The notes below the pieces were generated by a model. The model had not been told where the DNA came from. It worked only from the letters and a program-made list of their open reading frames with translations, and did not search any database. A program made the translations under genes and the position numbers. From the NCBI GenBank assembly GCA_963580285.1, contig OY757026.1, positions 62,373,396 to 62,437,395 of the forward strand: a stretch of DNA of 64,000 bases, written 5' to 3'. Shown here one piece after another: positions 11,041 to 23,546 of this stretch; position 1 is the first letter of the stretch, and every line of letters starts with the position of its first letter. The DNA is from Lucinisca nassula. Its lineage: Eukaryota > Mollusca > Bivalvia > Lucinida > Lucinidae.

Positions 11041-12963
11041 ATTTATCAGTTTATCCCCTTCAACAGTCTTAAATCAACAATTCACGATCAGTTATTGTTG
11101 ATCCTCAGTGCATCCTAGCATTCTAGCGGTCGATATATTTTGTATCAGCTGACCATATTTTCCAATGATATTTGTTTTCAGGTAATTTTTCCAATTTTCC
11201 CAGTAATAATAACATTTTTGTCATTTTCCAGTAATCCGGTTCATTCGTAAAAGTGCAATGTCAAGTTGACGTGATAAAGCTCTCTTGTCCTGAGATAGCA
11301 ATTCTTTATCAGGTCAATGCGTTACAATGCAATATATATTGGGGGTAACTGATAAATTTCGAAAGCCTATGTGTGCGTGATTGACTTCACGCTAAGATGC
11401 TTCGACTTTAGTCATTTATCACTCTACTATCTCAAATTCAATACAACATGATACATATATATGATGGACGCATAAATCTTATTGCGTTAAAAGTTAACAT
11501 TTTCCTGACACCAAGAAGGTTCTTTTGTCTTGTCGGGTCAAATATGCAAATAGCCCATGTACAACAAAACATATAATAGCAAACTGTAAATGAAATTTGA
11601 GTGTTCGATTGCATGATTCATTGAGTATCAATTCGGTGTCGTTGACACGCCAATGGTATTGTTCCGTTACGGCTAGCGCATCGAGCCGCGACGTATTCAG
11701 AAAACATCTACAAAAGGAATATTATAAACATGTACTTTGCTTGTAATCTGTTCTATGGAAATAAACAGTCATCAGGGACCAATGAAATGAAACAACTAAG
11801 CAAAATGTAACTCATGAGTTGTGTCGTAAGTCAAAAACTTTGAATGTTTCTCGAAACTTTTGCGCTGGAATCTTTTACTAAACCTTGCACACTAAATAAA
11901 GTAAAATGTTAATCCGATTTGCTCATGAGAGTATTTATTTGCGTACATGTAAATTTGCTTACGTGTGCAACATGGCCGTTGTGCACGCTTTTTGTCGTGT
12001 GTGTAAACATTCCCCCATATAAATATGTTTTAAATCTGCTTTTGATGGGTCCCAAGTGCAAGTCGTTGTTTGCAAATATGCAAATAAAATACATATGAGT
12101 ATAGTGTGTAGTGTGTACCCTCTGTGAAATTAACCTACATGATTTGGTTATCCACACTGGTCAATTTGAACGCATAGGCTTCGGCTTCTGGTTTTGAATG
12201 CATAGGCTTCTTAGGAACGTAAGTAGGCAATATTTGAAGCTGACTGACTGATCATTCATTGGTTTTACAGTTATCCGTCAATGTACAAAAGAAACACTTG
12301 CCTTAAAGAATAAAACCTTTATTTGCCTTTCCATCTACAGTATAGCGAAGTCTGTATATCATGTATATTACAAAATGAAAAAAGACCTTAATCAAAATCA
12401 GGAGGAAAATGTAATTTCTCATATTTTGTTTTCGCGCATTGCTTCGGAAGTGCATGGTCTACGACCGTTTATTGTCACTGGAATTGTAAACGAAAATTAT
12501 AAGATGGAAAGGTATTCACATATTTTTTTCTTGGAATTATCAAAACAGCGTTAGTGGCCTCAAAATAATTTATAACGCTGAGGCTTCTAAGACAATTTAC
12601 AATTCAAATTTGAACGTCATTTTCCATAAATTTTGAAATAAAATAGGGGCAGACAATGTTGACATTACCACTGCAATGATAGAACAAATGTTGCCGCTGC
12701 CTGAGTCCATGATTGATTTACCTTGAGTTTTGTTAATATTGTATTTTGATGCCTTTCGTCCCAACAGTTTTACGCCATTCTCTCCGGGGAATGACACATG
12801 CTTTAAGCCGACATTTTATTGTATTATCGTATCTGGGTGTTTCAACTCCTTCAAGCTGGCTTTTAACTCACGAAAAAAAAAATCGTCAAATTTTTACTTT
12901 GTTTGCCTTTATTAATGATGGTATATAGTAGAAAATATCAAACAAGTAATATATTATCGGAAA
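11041..12963. other. No recognisable gene or element
   Basis: AT-rich sequence with only short chance open frames (such as those at 11,909-12,157 and 12,597-12,797). I found no repeated block shared with the rest of the window, no strong inverted repeat and no protein motif. It may be older unique DNA or a family with no second copy here. Confidence 0.5.
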
Positions 12964-13130
12964 ACAGAAGTGAAGGCAATGGTCAGGAGCCGATTCAATT
13001 ACCTGAAACCTCCAATCCAAGACATCAAAGGAAAACTAACATCAATTTACTTCACGTTACATCAGTCACCTTACCACAAAATGGCCGAACAACTATCCAA
13101 AATAAAAAAGATATTTGCAATACATACATT
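12964..13130 (-). repeat. Degenerate Penelope-like terminal fragment
   Basis: The order of motifs (AGAAGTGAAGGCAATGGTCA, GATTCAATTACCTGAAACC, ACCACAAAATGGCC, TATCCAAAATAAAA) parallels the PLE tail units at 17,803 and 26,541, with many substitutions. Called by similarity of order only. Confidence 0.45.
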
Positions 13131-13401
13131 AGTCAGTATATCCTGCCCTTGTAGAAAAGGCAAGGGACCTGGTACCGGATCTCTAGACTCTTGGTCCGGT
13201 ACTGGATCATTAACCAACGAGTTTTGAGGTCCGACCTCCAGCCACGTCTAAAACTTTAAGATATATTGCGGCAGTTTTTCCGTGTACTCAGGAAATAGTC
13301 GTTTGCTGTACATTTATTTTCACACTTGCTACAAACAACATTGTTATTATTATTTCTGTTGTGCAGAAATATTTCGATTATATAATAATACTTAAATAAT
13401 A

Positions 13402-13657
13402 CACTACAGCTATTGTCTGGGAATGTGTGGCGGCCGTAAAAAGTCTCCCTGCCATACATCATAGCGTAATTTATACTTTCTTGTCCTTTGGGATCATTGA
13501 TTCCATTGTGGAATTTTGAAAATATTTAAGGGGCACTGATGAGGCCTAATTGGCCGAAACTAGCTAGTCTGGCCCAGCAAAACATGTACACTCCATATTT
13601 TCCATTTCTGTGTTGTATTCTTTGCTTCCAAAGGCTAACCCTGTCTAGAATATATTT
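13402..13657 (+). mobile_element. Hammerhead-bearing retroelement, about one unit
   Basis: Starts near CACTACAGCT and ends TCTAGAATATATTT. It contains the same ordered blocks as the tandem copy at 35,270-35,660 (GGGAATGTGTGGCGGC, CTTGTCCTTTGGGATCATTG, ATTCCATTGTGGAATTTTGA, then the ribozyme, then TTGCTTCCAAAGG). Length is about one 261-bp unit, with the ribozyme in the middle, so the copy is permuted relative to the cleavage site. No protein is encoded. Confidence 0.8.
13530..13575 (+). ncRNA. Type I hammerhead ribozyme motif
   Basis: Stem I 5' strand GGGGCA (13,530-13,535); core CTGATGA; stem II GGCC with loop TAATT and GGCC; core GAAA (13,556-13,559); stem III ACT/AGT closed by AGCT; predicted cleavage after C13,569; stem I 3' strand TGGCCC. 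All invariant core positions are present. Stem I has one G-G mismatch compared with the 35,274 copy. Confidence 0.82.
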
Positions 13658-13767
13658 ATAACAAAAATAATGACAATAATCATTACAATATTGATAATTA
13701 TAAATGCAAGTTGTTTAACTCCCGGCAAATAAATAAAAAAGGTTAACTTTGGAAGCAATTTTATAAG

Positions 13768-14375
13768 GTAAAGTAGAAGTAAAACAAAGATCAGGAATCG
13801 ATAGAATTAACTTACTCCACCCATCAAAGACACCATAGGGAAAGAAACACAAACATGAAGCGACCAGACCATAATGTAATGGAAACCTAAACAAAAGAGA
13901 GCCATAAGGACAGTTACTTTCCCACAAAATGGCCAAATGGCCATCCAAAATAAAAAGACACAAGTGATACACACAGTGAGTAGTAACAAACAACAACATG
14001 AATAAACCGCAACAGAAGAACCGCCTTGGAACGGTCAGTGAAGAATTCCACTGGGGTGGGGTGGGGGCTTAAATCGATTTTACGTGGCCACAATCCTCGC
14101 CCTTACTTCCGTCGCAATTTAGACAAATAATTTGTTCAGTCCGCATGAAGGCCTCCTAACTCATCAGTGCAACATCTCCGTGAACACAAATAATCAAAGA
14201 ACCACAGAGGTGAGACAACGATGAGGGCTCGACAGAAAAAAAAACACTGAATTGCTGGAGCAAAAGAAAACCAACAGTTAGACTCCGATGGGCCCGACCA
14301 GAGACAGAGCATCAGGCACAAACCAACATTACCTTGAATTAGATCTTTCTAATTCTCAATAAGCCTTTACGTTGG
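13768..14375 (-). mobile_element. Solo Penelope-like terminal unit
   Basis: This block, from GTAAAGTAGAAGTAAAAC to CTCAATAAGCCTTTACGTTGG, is the region downstream of the PLE RT stop codon in the copies at 20,739, 22,972 and 49,187 (there reversed). Here it stands alone with no RT. It contains a G-rich stretch (GGGGTGGGGTGGGGGC), the ACGTGGCCACAATCCTCGCC block and one copy of the 98-bp monomer amplified at 18,245-20,341. Confidence 0.8.
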
Positions 14376-14934
14376 AAAGCATTTTATTACCGTATTCAGG
14401 AGTTTCTCTTTCCATCTGGGGGCTAAGTACCGAAAAAAATGTTACTGTATTTTTCCTTCATTAATGGCGTTAAATAGGGGAAAAAGACAACAAGTAATAC
14501 TATACCGGATCTTTCGCCTGCCTTAGAAGGAATGGCCAGAGATCCGCAACTGGACATCAAGACTCCGGGGTTACCTGCTTTTGCAGGATTCCCCAGTCGG
14601 AAGATCAAAATGCATGCCACTGAAAATAAGATGTCTTCGTCTTTTCATTGCAAAGTTTACAGCCTACATTCAAGTTTATAAATTTTTAAATTGTGTTAGA
14701 ATCTCAGCCATGTAAATTATTTAGGAGCCACTAACGTTGTACTGAATATTCCGAAAAACAATATCAAGCAGAGATCTAACATATAATGAGCGAATACCTT
14801 TCGATCTGCTAATCTTCCTTTTATAATTTCCTATTCAGTGAACGAGCTCAAATTACGTACTTCAGAAGGAAACCCGAGCAAACATTGGCAATTTATGAGA
14901 AATTACACTCCCGTTCAGATATGGTTAGTTTTTT
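14376..14934. other. No recognisable feature
   Basis: AT-rich; one modest inverted repeat near 14,560-14,595 (ACCTGCTTTTGCAGG). Nothing shared with other parts of the window that I can identify. Confidence 0.45.
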
Positions 14935-16691
14935 TAGCTCACCTGAGCCGAAGGCTCATGTGAGGTATTAGTATACCACGAGCCGGCGTCCGTCGTCCGT
15001 CGTCCGTCGTCCACACTTTCAACGAAGTATATCTCTGGAACCAGTGGGCCGGCCTTGATCAAATTTCATATGAACCATCATCAGGTAGGGGGAAAGGCTG
15101 TATTAGGTTTTCGTGCAGATCGGATGAGAACTCTGGTTGCCACAGCAACAAAGAGCTCCCATAGGCTTAACATAGGAAAAAGCTTGTCATCACTCTAGCT
15201 CCGTCAATTTTTTTCTGATCGACTTCATTCTTGCAGATAACGAGGACAGGCATGAAATCTCGATCAATTTCGATTTTGGGCTGAATCGGATTATTCACTC
15301 AGGCGTTACGTGCCCTTGAGCGTTGAAAAAATTGCCTATTGACTTAACATGGGAAGAATGTTGTCATCACCGTAGCTGCTTCAGTTATTTTCAGATTGGC
15401 TTTATTCTTGCAGATAACCAGCACAGCCATGAAATCTCGGTCAAGTTCGATAACTGGCAGAATCGGATCATTCACTTAGGAGTTACCTGCCCTTGTGTGT
15501 TTTTGCATTAGGGTTAATGGGAATTTCAAAAATGTATATCTTAAAGACTACTTGGCCAACTTTGATCAAATTTCATGTGTCGCATTATTGGGCAAGTGGA
15601 AAGGCTTCATTAGGTTTTCAGGCAGATCTGAGTGGAACTCTGGTTGCCATGGCAACATCAAGCTCCCATAGACTTCACATAGGAAAAAGCTTGTCATCAG
15701 TCTAGCTCCGTCAATTTTTTTCTGATCGACTTTATTCTTGCAGATAACCAGTACAGGCATATAATCTCGGTCAAGTTCGATTTTGGGCCGAATCAGATAA
15801 ATCACTCAAGAGTTACGTCCCCTTGAGCGCCCGAAAAATTGCCTATCGACTTATCATGGGGAAAATGTTGTCATCACTGTAGCTAGTAACGAGGACAGGC
15901 ATAAAATCTCGGTTAAGTTCGATTTTGGGCAGAATCGGACTATTGACCTCGGAGTTACGTGACCTTGAGCGACAAAAAATTTGCCCATAGACTTAACATA
16001 GGGAAAATGTTGTGACTACGATAGCGACTTGAATTTTTTTTCAGATCAGCTTCAAACTTGCAGGTAACGAGGACAGACATAAAATCACGGTTAAGTTCGA
16101 TTTTGGGCCGAATCGGATTATTTGCCTTGGAGTTACCTGCCCTTGAGCATGAAAAAATACGTTGTGACCACGATAGCAACTTTATTTTTATTCAGATCAG
16201 CTTCAAACTTGCAGGTAACGAGGACAGGCATAAAATCCCGGTTAAGTTCGATTTTGGGTCGAATCGGAATATTGACCTCGGAGTTACGTGACCTTGAGCG
16301 ACAAAAAATTTGCCCATAGACTTAACATAGGGAAAATGTTGTGACTACGATAGCGACTTGAATTTTTTCAGATCAGCTTCAAACTTGCAGGTAACGAGGA
16401 CAGACATAAAATCTCGGTTAAGTTCGATTTTGGGCCGAATCGGAATATTTGCCTTGGAGTTACCTGCCCTTGAGCATAAAAAAATACATTGTGACCACGA
16501 TAGCAACTTTATTTTTATTCATATCAGCTTCAAACTTGCAGGTAACGAGGACAGGCATAAAATCTCGGTTAAGTTCGATTTTGGGCCGAATCGGAATATT
16601 GACCTCGGAGTTACGTGACCTTGAGAGACAAAAAAATTTGCCCATAGACTTAACGTAGGGAAAATGGTGTGACAGAAATAGCGACTTGAAT
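14935..16691 (-). mobile_element. Pearl/Helentron-like tandem-repeat element
   Basis: On the minus strand the end reads GAGCCTTCGGCTC (hairpin), then AGGTGAGCTAA, matching the ends at 30,622 and 51,326. Then (plus strand) GTCCGTC repeats and a tandem array follow: TAACGAGGACAG(A/G)CATAAAATC recurs at about 16,067, 16,217, 16,394 and 16,544, with older monomers from 15,238. Period is about 150-180 bp. Elements with this architecture are known in bivalves (pearl family) and resemble Helentron-derived non-autonomous elements. It encodes no protein. Confidence 0.7.
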
Positions 16692-17310
16692 TTTTAGCTC
16701 ACCTGAGCCAAAGGCTCCAGTGAGCTGATAGTATACCAAGGCTCCGGAGTCCGTCGTCTGTCGTCCGTCCATCCGTCGTCCACACTTTCAATGAAGCATA
16801 TCTCAGAAGGCAGTCGACCAATCTTATTTAAATTTTATGTGTAGCACCATTTGGCAAGAGGAAAGGCTGCATTAGGTTTTGGAGCTAGTCTGGTTCATTT
16901 GTTCCTTCATTCTTCTTTCTCTCCATATAGAGATAATAGACCAATGTTAAATTTTTAATCAAAGATTTCTCAGGAACTTTAAAAGCTAGAAGCATCAAAT
17001 TTGGTATTCAATAGAATAATGATGACTTATTTTGTGTAAGAGACATTGGACTTTCTCAGCTTATTTGTTCATCTGTTCTTTCATTCTTCTTTCCCTCCAT
17101 TTTGACCAATGTTAAATTTTCGTCAAAGATTTCTCAGGAACTATAGAAGCTAGAAGTCTCAAACTTGGAATGCAATGCAATAATGATGACTTATATCCTG
17201 TAAGGGTCAGTGGGCTGGATTCTATTAGCAGATTTAGTAGTCAAGTCTGTGAATTGTTAAAACTTAAGTTCCTCAGGTGAGCGGTTTAGGCTCATTGAGC
17301 CTCTTGTTTT
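16692..17310 (-). mobile_element. Short complete pearl/Helentron-like element
   Basis: A second terminal motif begins here (minus strand: GAGCCTTTGGCTCAGGTGAG then CTAA). The opposite end at 17,310 reads ACAAGAGGCTCAATGAGCC on the minus strand, like the 5' end at 44,293. This looks like one complete 0.6-kb element abutting the array to its left, which lacks its own 5' end. Confidence 0.65.
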
Positions 17311-17802
17311 ATTTTCTAATCTAGAAACTTCGCCTTTCTGTAGGAAAAAAAGGGCAAATCAATTTTAGCTTCCGTAAGGAATGTGTCTCTTTTGAACATC
17401 GATTGATAACTGTAAGACAAATAAATAATCTGTCAGTTACATTCAAATGATGCCAATTTACGTCATTTGTCTCAAAAGCCGATGTGTTCAAAACTAGAAA
17501 CCGATGCGTTTGTCCCGTAGCCAGTGCGTTTTTATTGATCAGTATGGTAAGCGATTCAGTATCAATGTATTACTTCTGATATGCCTTGTTTTTTTTTTCT
17601 TTTTGTTGTTGTTATTGTTGTTTTCAAAACTTTATCATTTTCTAATGCACTATGAAATGCATACTAACACATTGAGTTTAACATAAATAAAGTAAAATGT
17701 TAATCCGGATATATTTTCAGAAGAAAACTATGCCCCCCTCCATCATTAACATGCGCCTTAAATATGTGACCGTGAAGGGGTCAGGGTCATCAAATGACAA
17801 TT
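17311..17802. other. No recognisable feature
   Basis: AT-rich with T runs near 17,588-17,620. No motif or internal repeat seen. Confidence 0.4.
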
Positions 17803-18244
17803 AAAAAATAGAAGTGAAGGCAATGATCAGGAATGGATACAATTAACCCACAGCTTCCATCGGAGACACCAACGGGAAAGAAACACAAACACGAAACAAC
17901 ATACCCTAATGGAAACATCAATACCAGAATGCCAAAAGGAAATTTACTTTCCCACAAAATGGCCAATTGGCTATATAAACAAAATAATATAAGCGATACA
18001 TACACTCAAAGACAAACCATAACAAAACTAAACAGCAACTGAAGTACCGCCTTGGAACGGTCAGTGAAACTTATATTCCACTTGGGGGGGGGGGGTGCTT
18101 AAATCGATTTTACGTGGCCACAACCCTCGCCCTTACTTCTGTCGCGATTTATTTAGAAAAAAAATATTTGTTCAGTCCGCATGAAGGCCTCCTAACTCAT
18201 CAGTGCAACATCTCTGTGAACACGAAAAATCAAATAACCACAGA
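17803..18244 (-). mobile_element. Penelope-like terminal unit adjoining a minisatellite
   Basis: Same block order as the solo unit at 13,768 (AATAGAAGTGAAGGC.., TTACTTTCCCACAAAATGGC, CGCCTTGGAACGGTCAGTGA, G run at 18,084-18,095, TTTTACGTGGCCACAACCCT). It then runs into the 98-bp array where other units carry a single monomer. No RT follows. Confidence 0.75.
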
Positions 18245-20341
18245 GATGAATTAACGCTGATGACTCGACACCAAGAAACTACTGAAATGCTGGGGCAAAA
18301 GAAAACCAACAGATAGACTCCGATAGGCCCGACCAGAGACAGAGATAATTAATGGTGGTGACTCGACACCAAGAAACTACTAAAATGATGGAGCAAAAGA
18401 AAACCAACAGGTAGACTCCGATGGGCCCGACCAGAGACAGAGATTATTAACGGTGATGACTGGACAGCAAGAAACTACTGAAATGCTGGGGCAAAGGAAA
18501 ACCAACAGATAGACTACGATGGGCCCGACCAGAGAAAGAGATAATTAACGGTGATGACTCGACACAAAGAACTACTAAAATGCTGGGGCAAAAGAGAACC
18601 AATAGATAGACTCCAATGGGCCCGACCAGAGACAGAGATAATTAACGGTGATGACTCGACACCAAGAAACTACTGAAATGCTGGGGCAAAAGAAAACCAA
18701 GAGATAGACTCCGATGGGCCCGACCAGAGACAGAGATAATTAACGGTGAAGACTCGACACCAAGAAACTACTGAAATGCTTGGGCAAAAGAAAATCGAGA
18801 GATAGACTCCGATGGGTCCGACCAGAGACAGATATAATTAAGGGTAATGACTCGACAACAAGAAACTACTGAAATGCTGGGGCAAAAGAAAACCAACAGA
18901 TAGACTGATAATTAACGGTGATGACTCGACACCAAGAACTACTAAAATGCTGGGGCAAAAGAAAACCAATAGATAGACTCCGATGGGCCCGACCAGAGAC
19001 AGAGATAATTAACGGTGATGACTCGACACCAAGAAACTACTGAAATGCTGGGGCAAAAGAAAACCAAGAGATAGACTCCGATGGGCCCGACCAGAGACAG
19101 AGATAATTAACGGTGATGACTCGACACCAAGAAACTACTGAAATGCTTGGGCAAAAGAAAACCAGAGATAGACTCCGATGGGCCCGACCAGAGACAGAGA
19201 TAATTAACGGTGATGACTCGACACCAAGAAACTACTGAAATGTTGGGACAAAAGAAAACCAAGAGATAGGCTCCGATGGGCCCGACCAGAGACAGAGATA
19301 ATTAACGGTGATGACTCGACACCAAGAAACTACTGAAATGCTGGGGCAAAAGAAAACCAACAGATAGATTCCGATGGGCCCGACCAGAGACAGAGATCAT
19401 TAACGGTGATGACTCGACACCAAGAAACTAATGAAATGCTGGGGCAAAAGAAAACCAGAGATAGACTCCGATGGGCCCGACCAGAGACAGAGATAATTAA
19501 CGGTGATGACTCGACACCAAGAAACTACTGAAATGTTGGGACAAAAGAAAACCAAGAGATAGGCTCCGATGGGCCCGACCAGAGACAGATATAATTAAGG
19601 GTAATGACTCGACACCAAGAAACTACTGAAATGCTGGGGCAAAAGAAAACCAACAGATAGACTGATAATTAACGGTGATGACTCGACACCAAGAACTACT
19701 AAAATGCTGGGGCAAAAGAAAACCAATAGATAGACTCCGATGGGCCCGACCAGAGACAGAGATAATTAACGGTGATGACTCGACACCAAGAAACTACTGA
19801 AATGCTGGGGCAAAAGAAAACCAAGAGATAGACTCCGATGGGTCCGACCAGAGACAGAGATAATTAACGGTGATGACTCGACACCAAGAAACTACTGAAA
19901 TGCTTGGGCAAAAGAAAACCAGAGATAGACTCCGATGGGCCCGACCAGAGACAGAGATAATTAACGGTGATGACTCGACACCAAGAAACTACTGAAATGT
20001 TGGGACAAAAGAAAACCAAGAGATAGGCTCCGATGGGCCCGACCAGAGACAGAGATAATTAACGGTGATGACTCGACAACAAGAAACTACTGAAATGCTG
20101 GGGCAAAAGAAAACCAACAGATAGATTCCGATGGGCCCGACCAGAGACAGAGATCATTAACGGTGATGACTCGACACCAAGAAACTACTGAAATGCTGGG
20201 GCAAAAGAAAACCAAGAGATAGACTTTGATGGGCCCGACCAGAGATAATTAACGGTGATGACTCGACACCAAGAAACTACTGAAATGCTGGGGCAAAAGA
20301 AAACCAAGAGATAGACTCCGATGGGCTCGACCAGAGACAGA
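18245..20341. repeat. 98-bp minisatellite with 757-bp higher-order repeat
   Basis: About 22 monomers: GATGACTCGACACCAAGAAA, then CTACTGAAATGCTGGGGC, AAAAGAAAACCAA, TAGACTCCGATGGGCCCGAC, CAGAGACAGAGATAATTAACG. Most are 97-98 bp; two are shortened to about 72 bp (at 18,850 and 19,606). The shortened monomers and shared variants (GTTGGGACAAAAG, AGGCTCCGATG) recur at 757-758 bp, so blocks of about eight monomers were themselves duplicated. The monomer is the PLE tail sequence, present once in the other tails. Confidence 0.92.
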
Positions 20342-20738
20342 GCATCAGGCCCCAATCAACAGTATTTGTTGGTATAAGCATTTTGTTTCCGTGTACCAAT
20401 TTTGTCAGAATTCTTCAATCTGTTAAAGAAAGAAGCAAATCTTTTGCACAGTGTGACCTTGAAAATTAGGTCAAGATTATCAAAATCGGATTAAGAAATC
20501 TGCATGTTAATCTATTTTATTCTGGTTGGCTTGTGAAAAATTTGAAAATCTGGGCACTCTTTTTATCTTAAAATGGAAGTCAAGGTATTTGGTATGTTAG
20601 AATTAAATATTAAACCAAGTTTAACCACACATCATTGTATAATTCAAGAGATATGGTGCAGACAGGCAAAGTTTTGTCCATGATTGACGGTTTTTGAAAG
20701 CCAGTGATCTTAAAATAACATCGATGTCACCAAATCAA
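20342..20738. other. No recognisable feature
   Basis: Begins with the PLE-tail remnant GCATCAGGCCCCAATCAAC, then plain AT-rich sequence without motifs. Confidence 0.4.
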
Positions 20739-21325
20739 AGTAGAAGTAAAACAAAGATCAGGCATCGATACAATTAACTTACTCCACCCACCAAATACAC
20801 CAAAGGGAAAGAAACACAAACATTAAGCGACCAGACTATAATGGAAACCTAAACAAAGGAAGGCCACAAGGACAGTTACTTTCCCACAAAATGGCCATAT
20901 GGTCATCCAAAATAAAAAAACACAAGTGAAACACACAGTAAGTAACAAACAACAACATAAATAAATCGCCACAGAGGAACCGCCTTGGAACGGTCAGTGG
21001 AAAGATTTCAACTGGGGGGCTTAAATCGATTTCACGTGGCCACAATCCTCGCCCTTACTTCCGTCGCCATTTAGACAAATAATTTGTTCAGTCCGCATGA
21101 AGGCCTCCTAACTCATCAGTGCAACATCTCCGTGAACACAATGAACACAAATAATCAAAGAACCACAGAGGTGAGACAACGGTGAGGACTCGACAGCAAG
21201 AAACCACTGAAATGCTGGCGCAAAAGAAAACCAACAGTTAGACTCCGATGGGCCCGACCAGAGACAGAGCATCAGGCACAAACCAACATTACCTTGAATT
21301 AGATATCTTTAATTCTCAATAAGTC
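20739..21325 (-). mobile_element. Penelope-like tail of the RT copy at 21,326
   Basis: Lies directly downstream (minus strand) of the RT stop codon and has the same blocks as the solo units. It carries a small duplication, GTGAACACAATGAACACAAA, near 21,133. Confidence 0.78.
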
Positions 21326-22308
21326 TTACGTTGGAACCGTCATAGAATCTGAGGCCTGACCCACCGGCGTGCAATTAAAGAGGGAAGCAAAGTAGCCAAC
21401 CGTGATTGGGTTAACTACCATGCATGCAGTCTGTCGTATAACATCCATGTTGTACCCAATCTTTTTATATCGAAGAATGATTTTACGAAATAAGGTGCTG
21501 AAGTCATTGCGGTTATATATTTTTCTGAATTTATATACTAAGTCACCATTAAATTCGGGTTCCGATAGACCATGTTGCAGAAGAGATTTAAGTCCAATAT
21601 TGAATTTTGAAATTAAATTAGAATGGCGTCTATAAAATTTTGAAAAGGCTTTGCGTAGTTTATGGTACCGATAACCCTGATTAAGAAGTTTAGCCGTAAA
21701 TAATTTATTACGAGTGTTGAAGTCAGTTACATGACTACACACTCTAGCAAATCGAATTAATTGCGAAATATAAACGCCATAGGATGGCGCACGAGGAACA
21801 TCACCATCCAAAAAAGGAAAATTTACAATCTAAAAATCAAAGTCATCGCGTTTATCATAAATTTTGCACGAAACAAACCCATATACAATAGATAGATGTA
21901 AATCCAAAAACGGGGCCTCGGTAACAGAAGAATTTGCATTATTTAACTGAAGTTCTGGGGGTAAATCTGACTGATCAAACCATCGAAATAGGTATTATCA
22001 ATATTTAATAAATCATCTAAATATCTAGAATGGGAGCTAAAAGCTTCAATAATTTCAGATTGGTTATCAATGGAAAGCGACAACATGAAGTCTCTTTCAT
22101 AACAATACAAGAACAGATCAGCAACAAGAGGTGCGCAATTCGTACCCATCGGAATGCCCACAATTTGTCTAAATAACTTTTTACCGAATCTAATATAAAT
22201 ATTGTCAAGTAGAAAGGTGAGGGCATCACACACTTTCTGACATGACCAAAGTGTATAAGTTTTATGCTCTTTATAAGTGAAAAATGCATTTCTGACATTA
22301 CATGCAAG
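21326..22308 (-). pseudogene. Penelope-like reverse transcriptase, 5'-truncated
   Basis: In order on the minus strand: the RT B-region IVGIPMGTNCAPLVADLFLY, the catalytic motif RYLDDLLNI, then the long C-terminal domain ending in CTPVG..SDSMTVPT. A 1-bp loss near 21,957 (ACCCCCAG against ACCCCCTAG) shifts frame after ISQIYP. A GAG-to-TAG change near 21,831 stops the C-terminal frame. The 5' edge is cut at ATGCAAG (22,308), within the palm. No GIY-YIG endonuclease is visible. Confidence 0.85.
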
Positions 22309-22449
22309 TCTTTAGTAAGTTGAAGCAATGTAATATAGCAAATTCGACCACCTTTCTTTTTCATTTCAAAAGATGGGATGCAGACAAGCTATATTGGTCT
22401 ATTTATTGTTTAAAATGCGGTCATGGTATCCTAAAATCTCATCAATGCA

Positions 22450-22960
22450 TTCATGTTTATGCCCCCGCCATTTTTAAATGGGGGTGTGCATATAGTATCG
22501 CCGCTGAACGAACGTACGCGTCTACGTCCCGTTCGCAATGGTTTCAGTGTGATACCTTTAGGAAAGTTTGGTGGATTGGATTCAAATTTCAAACACAGGT
22601 ATGAAATCATGTAATACAGGTCAAGTTCGATTTCAGGAAAAATCCGCATATTATTATGCAAATTATGGCCCTGTTTCAACTTAATTTTTCCCTCAAAAAT
22701 GGTTCCCGTGCGATATCTTCTGAAATCCTCGATGGTTTGGATTATATTTAATACACATGTATATAATCATAAAATACAAGTCAAAGTTGATTTTGGGTAA
22801 AATCCGCCAATTATTATGAGAGTTATGGCCCTTTTTCAACTTTATTTTACTTGAAAAAAAAAATGGTTTCCGTGTGATATCTTTTGAACAACTTGGTGGA
22901 CTGGATTCAAATTTCATACATATGTATAATATTATAACACGCACGTTACATTAAATTTCG
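22450..22960. repeat. 164-bp tandem monomers of a bivalve-type element
   Basis: ATGGTT(T/C)C(A/C)GTG(T/C)GATA recurs at about 22,537, 22,699 and 22,865, and ATTATGGCCCT near 22,660 and 22,823, so the period is about 164 bp. It starts with an inverted repeat, GCCCCCGCCATTTTTAAATG with GGGGGTG. The style matches pearl-like elements, but neither terminus is present. Confidence 0.6.
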
Positions 22961-22971
22961 GGTAAAGTAGA

Positions 22972-23546
22972 AGTAAAACAAAGATCAGGAATCGATACAA
23001 TTAACTTACTCCACCCACCAAAGACACCAAAGGGAAAGATATACAAACATTAAGCGACCAGACCATAATGGAAACCTAAAAAAAAGGAAGGCCATAAGGA
23101 CAGTTACTTTCCCACAAAATGGCCATATGGCCATCCAAAATTAAAAGACAAAAGTGATACACACAGTAAGTAGCAAACAACAACATAAATAAATCGCCAC
23201 AGAAGAACCGCCTTGGAACGGTCAGTAGAAAGATTTCCACTGGGGGGGGGGGGGGGGGGGCTTAAATCGATTTTACGTGGCCACAATCCTCGCCCTTACT
23301 TCCGTCGCGATTTAGACAAATAATTTGTTCAGTCCGCATGAAGGCCTCCTAACTCATCAGTTCAACATCTCCGTGAACACAAAAAATCAAAGAACCACAG
23401 AGGAGAGACAACGATGAGGACTCGACAGCAAGAAACCACTGAAATGCTGGAGCAAAAGAAAACCAACAGTTAGACTCCGATGGGCCCAACATCAGGCACC
23501 AACCAACATTACCAAGAATTAGATCTCTCTAATTCTCAATAAGCCT
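22972..23546 (-). mobile_element. Penelope-like tail of the RT copy at 23,547
   Basis: Same blocks as the other PLE tails, including a long G run at 23,241-23,260. It directly follows the RT stop on the minus strand. The 98-bp monomer is present once with a small internal deletion. Confidence 0.8.

Noticed and set aside
18245..20341. CRISPR-like array of regularly spaced repeats
   Set aside because: The full 98-bp monomer repeats with no unique spacers, and the monomer is part of a PLE tail. It is a minisatellite in a eukaryotic genome.
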